Assembly (NCBI RefSeq): GCF_014191055.1
Contig: NZ_JACHWB010000002.1
Span: 124,001-188,000 of the forward strand
Length of the DNA stretch: 64,000 nucleotides
Direction of reading: 5' to 3'
Source: Microvirga lupini
Lineage (GTDB): Bacteria > Pseudomonadota > Alphaproteobacteria > Rhizobiales > Beijerinckiaceae
Shown: positions 62,747 through 64,000 of the stretch, piece after piece
How positions within the stretch are numbered: position 1 is the stretch's first letter
Layout: each line of letters starts with the position of its first letter
Notes under the pieces: model-generated
The model's database searches: none
What the model was told of the DNA's origin: nothing
The model's input: only the letters and a program-made list of their open reading frames with translations
Made by a program: the position numbers and the translations under genes

Positions 62747-64000
62747 ATGGCGGGGGCGGTGACCGCATGCGTACCCGCACGCGCGGGTACGATTCTAGGG
62801 GTAACGCGATCAGACGCGAACCTCACCTATCGACGGCTTGAGCGATATGAGCCCCTGCTCCGCCTGGCGGTCCCGGCGGTTCTGATCCTGTTTCTCATCA
62901 CGCTTGCCGGCAGCGCTTGGGTGCAAATCCGCGATGGCCGCAAGGACACGCTTTTCGACGCCATCAGCGACATCGACATCATTGCCTCTCTGTCGGCGGC
63001 AAAGCTCGGCGCCATTCCGGCTCCGGCCAACAATGCTCAAGCTGCGGCGCAGCTGGAGCACCTCGCCAAGGACATGCCGCCGAGCGCCCTGACGCAGAAC
63101 CGCACGCTCATGCTGGTCGATCAGGCAGGCGTCATTCTGGCCGTTCATCCGCCGATGAAGGATGCTCCCGTCAAGCTCACCGACATCCTGGGCGAAGCGC
63201 AGCCGCTGATGCTGTTTGCCGACCGCGCCGGCGTCATGACGGTCCGTCTTCCCGGCGGCGTTGAGGGCATGGCAACCGTTCGTGCGCTGCACGCCTCTTC
63301 GGGACAGATCGCGCTCGTGCAGCCCATGCCGCACATCCTGTCGGGCTGGTGGACGCGCACCATCGGCCACGTCTCGCTTCTCGGCGCCACGATCCTGGTG
63401 CTGCTCGGCATCGGTGTAGCTTATGTGATGCAGGCGAACCGCGCGCGCGCCGCCGACGAGGTTTGCGAGAAGGTGCGCGACCGGATCGATTCCGCTCTCA
63501 ACCGCGGACGCTGCGGCCTGTGGGACTGGGACATCGGCCGCGGCCGCATCTACTGGTCCGACTCCATGTACGAGCTTCTCGGCTACGAGCGCCAGGACGA
63601 GTTCCTCTCCTTCGGCGAAGTGAACGCCATGATCCACCCCGAGGATCAGGATCTCTTCACGATTGCCGAACAGCTCGCCTCCGCCAGCACCTCGCTTCTC
63701 GATTACGAGTTCCGCATCCGTAGCCTCACGGGTGACTGGGTATGGCTGCGCGCCCGCGCCGAGCTGATGAGCGATCCGGATGACGCGGCGAGCCATCTCG
63801 TGGGCATCGCGGTCGACGTGACCGAGCAGCGCGGCCTCGAAGAGAAGACCGCCAAGGCCGATGCCCGCCTGCACGACGCCATCGAAGCAATCTCCGAAGC
63901 CTTCGTGCTGTGGGACGCCAACAACAACCTCGTGCTGTGCAACTCGAAATTCCAGAAGCTGCACGAGCTGCCGGCCGATGCGCAGCTGCAGGGCAAGTCC
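62747..64000 (+). CDS. PAS-domain sensor histidine kinase, 5' part (runs off the window)
   Basis: A reading frame of 418 codons that leaves the window open. The ATG at 62747 has a GGAGGAAG ribosome site. The protein starts with about 35 residues and a hydrophobic helix (LLRLAVPAVLILFLITLAGS), then a periplasmic domain of about 150 residues (DTLFDAISDIDIIASLSAAK...), a second helix (SLLGATILVLLGIGVAYVMQ), then a PAS domain (CGLWDWDIGRGRIYWSDSMY, PEDQDLFTIAEQ, EFRIRSLTGDWVWL) and the start of a second PAS (AIEAISEAFVLWDANNNLVL). The arrangement is that of membrane sensor histidine kinases of the PleC/DivJ class; the catalytic domains should lie beyond the edge. The identity as kinase is therefore inferred. 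Confidence 0.8.
   Translation, partial: MAGAVTACVPARAGTILGVTRSDANLTYRRLERYEPLLRLAVPAVLILFLITLAGSAWVQIRDGRKDTLFDAISDIDIIASLSAAKLGAIPAPANNAQAAAQLEHLAKDMPPSALTQNRTLMLVDQAGVILAVHPPMKDAPVKLTDILGEAQPLMLFADRAGVMTVRLPGGVEGMATVRALHASSGQIALVQPMPHILSGWWTRTIGHVSLLGATILVLLGIGVAYVMQANRARAADEVCEKVRDRIDSALNRGRCGLWDWDIGRGRIYWSDSMYELLGYERQDEFLSFGEVNAMIHPEDQDLFTIAEQLASASTSLLDYEFRIRSLTGDWVWLRARAELMSDPDDAASHLVGIAVDVTEQRGLEEKTAKADARLHDAIEAISEAFVLWDANNNLVLCNSKFQKLHELPADAQLQGKS

Noticed and set aside
1..64000. Mobile elements, prophage, defence island or secondary-metabolite cluster
   Set aside because: No transposase, integrase, restriction, toxin-antitoxin, phage or NRPS/PKS gene was seen; the window reads as ordinary chromosome with scattered small unknowns.

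Overview
The window is a high-GC (roughly two-thirds G+C by eye), gene-dense chromosomal segment of an alphaproteobacterium. The family set and gene orders point to Hyphomicrobiales (Rhizobiales), perhaps a Methylobacteriaceae relative such as Microvirga. The signs are maf-yacG-tRNA-Phe, psd-pssA, cysS-GNAT-cimA, rpiA-DUF2059 beside gph, and small Hyphomicrobiales families such as DUF2865. The taxon is an inference from gene order and protein families; no rRNA is present. Almost everything looks like stable core or soft-core genome. I see no insertion sequence, prophage, integrase or CRISPR array.

Layout. 0-1.6 kb: the end of a NitT/TauT-type ABC transporter. 1.7-3.7 kb: a secreted collagen-like protein and small unknowns. 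3.8-8.7 kb: tRNA-Phe, yacG, maf, phosphatidylethanolamine synthesis (pssA, psd) and an Atm1-type ABC exporter. 8.8-15.2 kb: a LysM protein, a LOG-family phosphoribohydrolase, a YdcZ-like protein, citramalate synthase, a GNAT enzyme and cysS. 15.5-25 kb: the argP/argO pair, CreA, a VOC protein, a DUF2865 protein, a YadGH-like ABC exporter, gltX and nadE. 25-26 kb: an AT-richer islet with an RTX-repeat protein and a 27-residue membrane peptide. 26-32.7 kb: class II DAHP synthase, a pair of very small membrane proteins behind gor, and a tripartite tricarboxylate transporter (tctC-tctB-tctA). 32.8-38.3 kb: a double-PAS chemoreceptor, a GAF-HTH regulator, a DUF2059 protein, rpiA, gph and tRNA-Val. 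38.5-45 kb: an L,D-transpeptidase, DUF971, moaA, a solute-binding protein, a beta-hydroxyacid dehydrogenase and a caspase-fold protein that lacks the catalytic cysteine. 45-53 kb: an enoyl-CoA hydratase/uracil-glycosylase operon, LysE, a secreted nuclease, cobT/cobS, DUF1289, an aspartic protease, dusA, a YAPGQ-repeat peptide and ybaK. 53-59.7 kb: a purine-salvage/degradation block (xdhA-xdhB-xdhC-guanine deaminase-ureE) and gloA. 59.9-64 kb: pepN and the 5' part of a membrane PAS sensor kinase that runs off the window.

How genes work together. Guanine deaminase makes xanthine, XdhAB with XdhC-delivered Mo cofactor oxidises it to urate, and the nickel chaperone UreE sits at the end of the block, suggesting a nitrogen-scavenging module that ends in urease elsewhere. 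MoaA starts synthesis of the cofactor that XdhAB needs. CobT and CobS are late cobalamin steps. PssA and Psd are consecutive steps to phosphatidylethanolamine.

Intergenic space carries at least four families of palindromic repeats (ten copies noted) and several clean hairpin terminators. No gene-free stretch exceeds 300 bases. The strongest candidates for something new are the pseudo-caspase with a long Arg/Pro/Glu tail, the micro-protein genes, the RTX islet, the His-rich orphan UreE and the collagen-like protein. I did not find a clear-cut novel multi-gene system such as a defence island.
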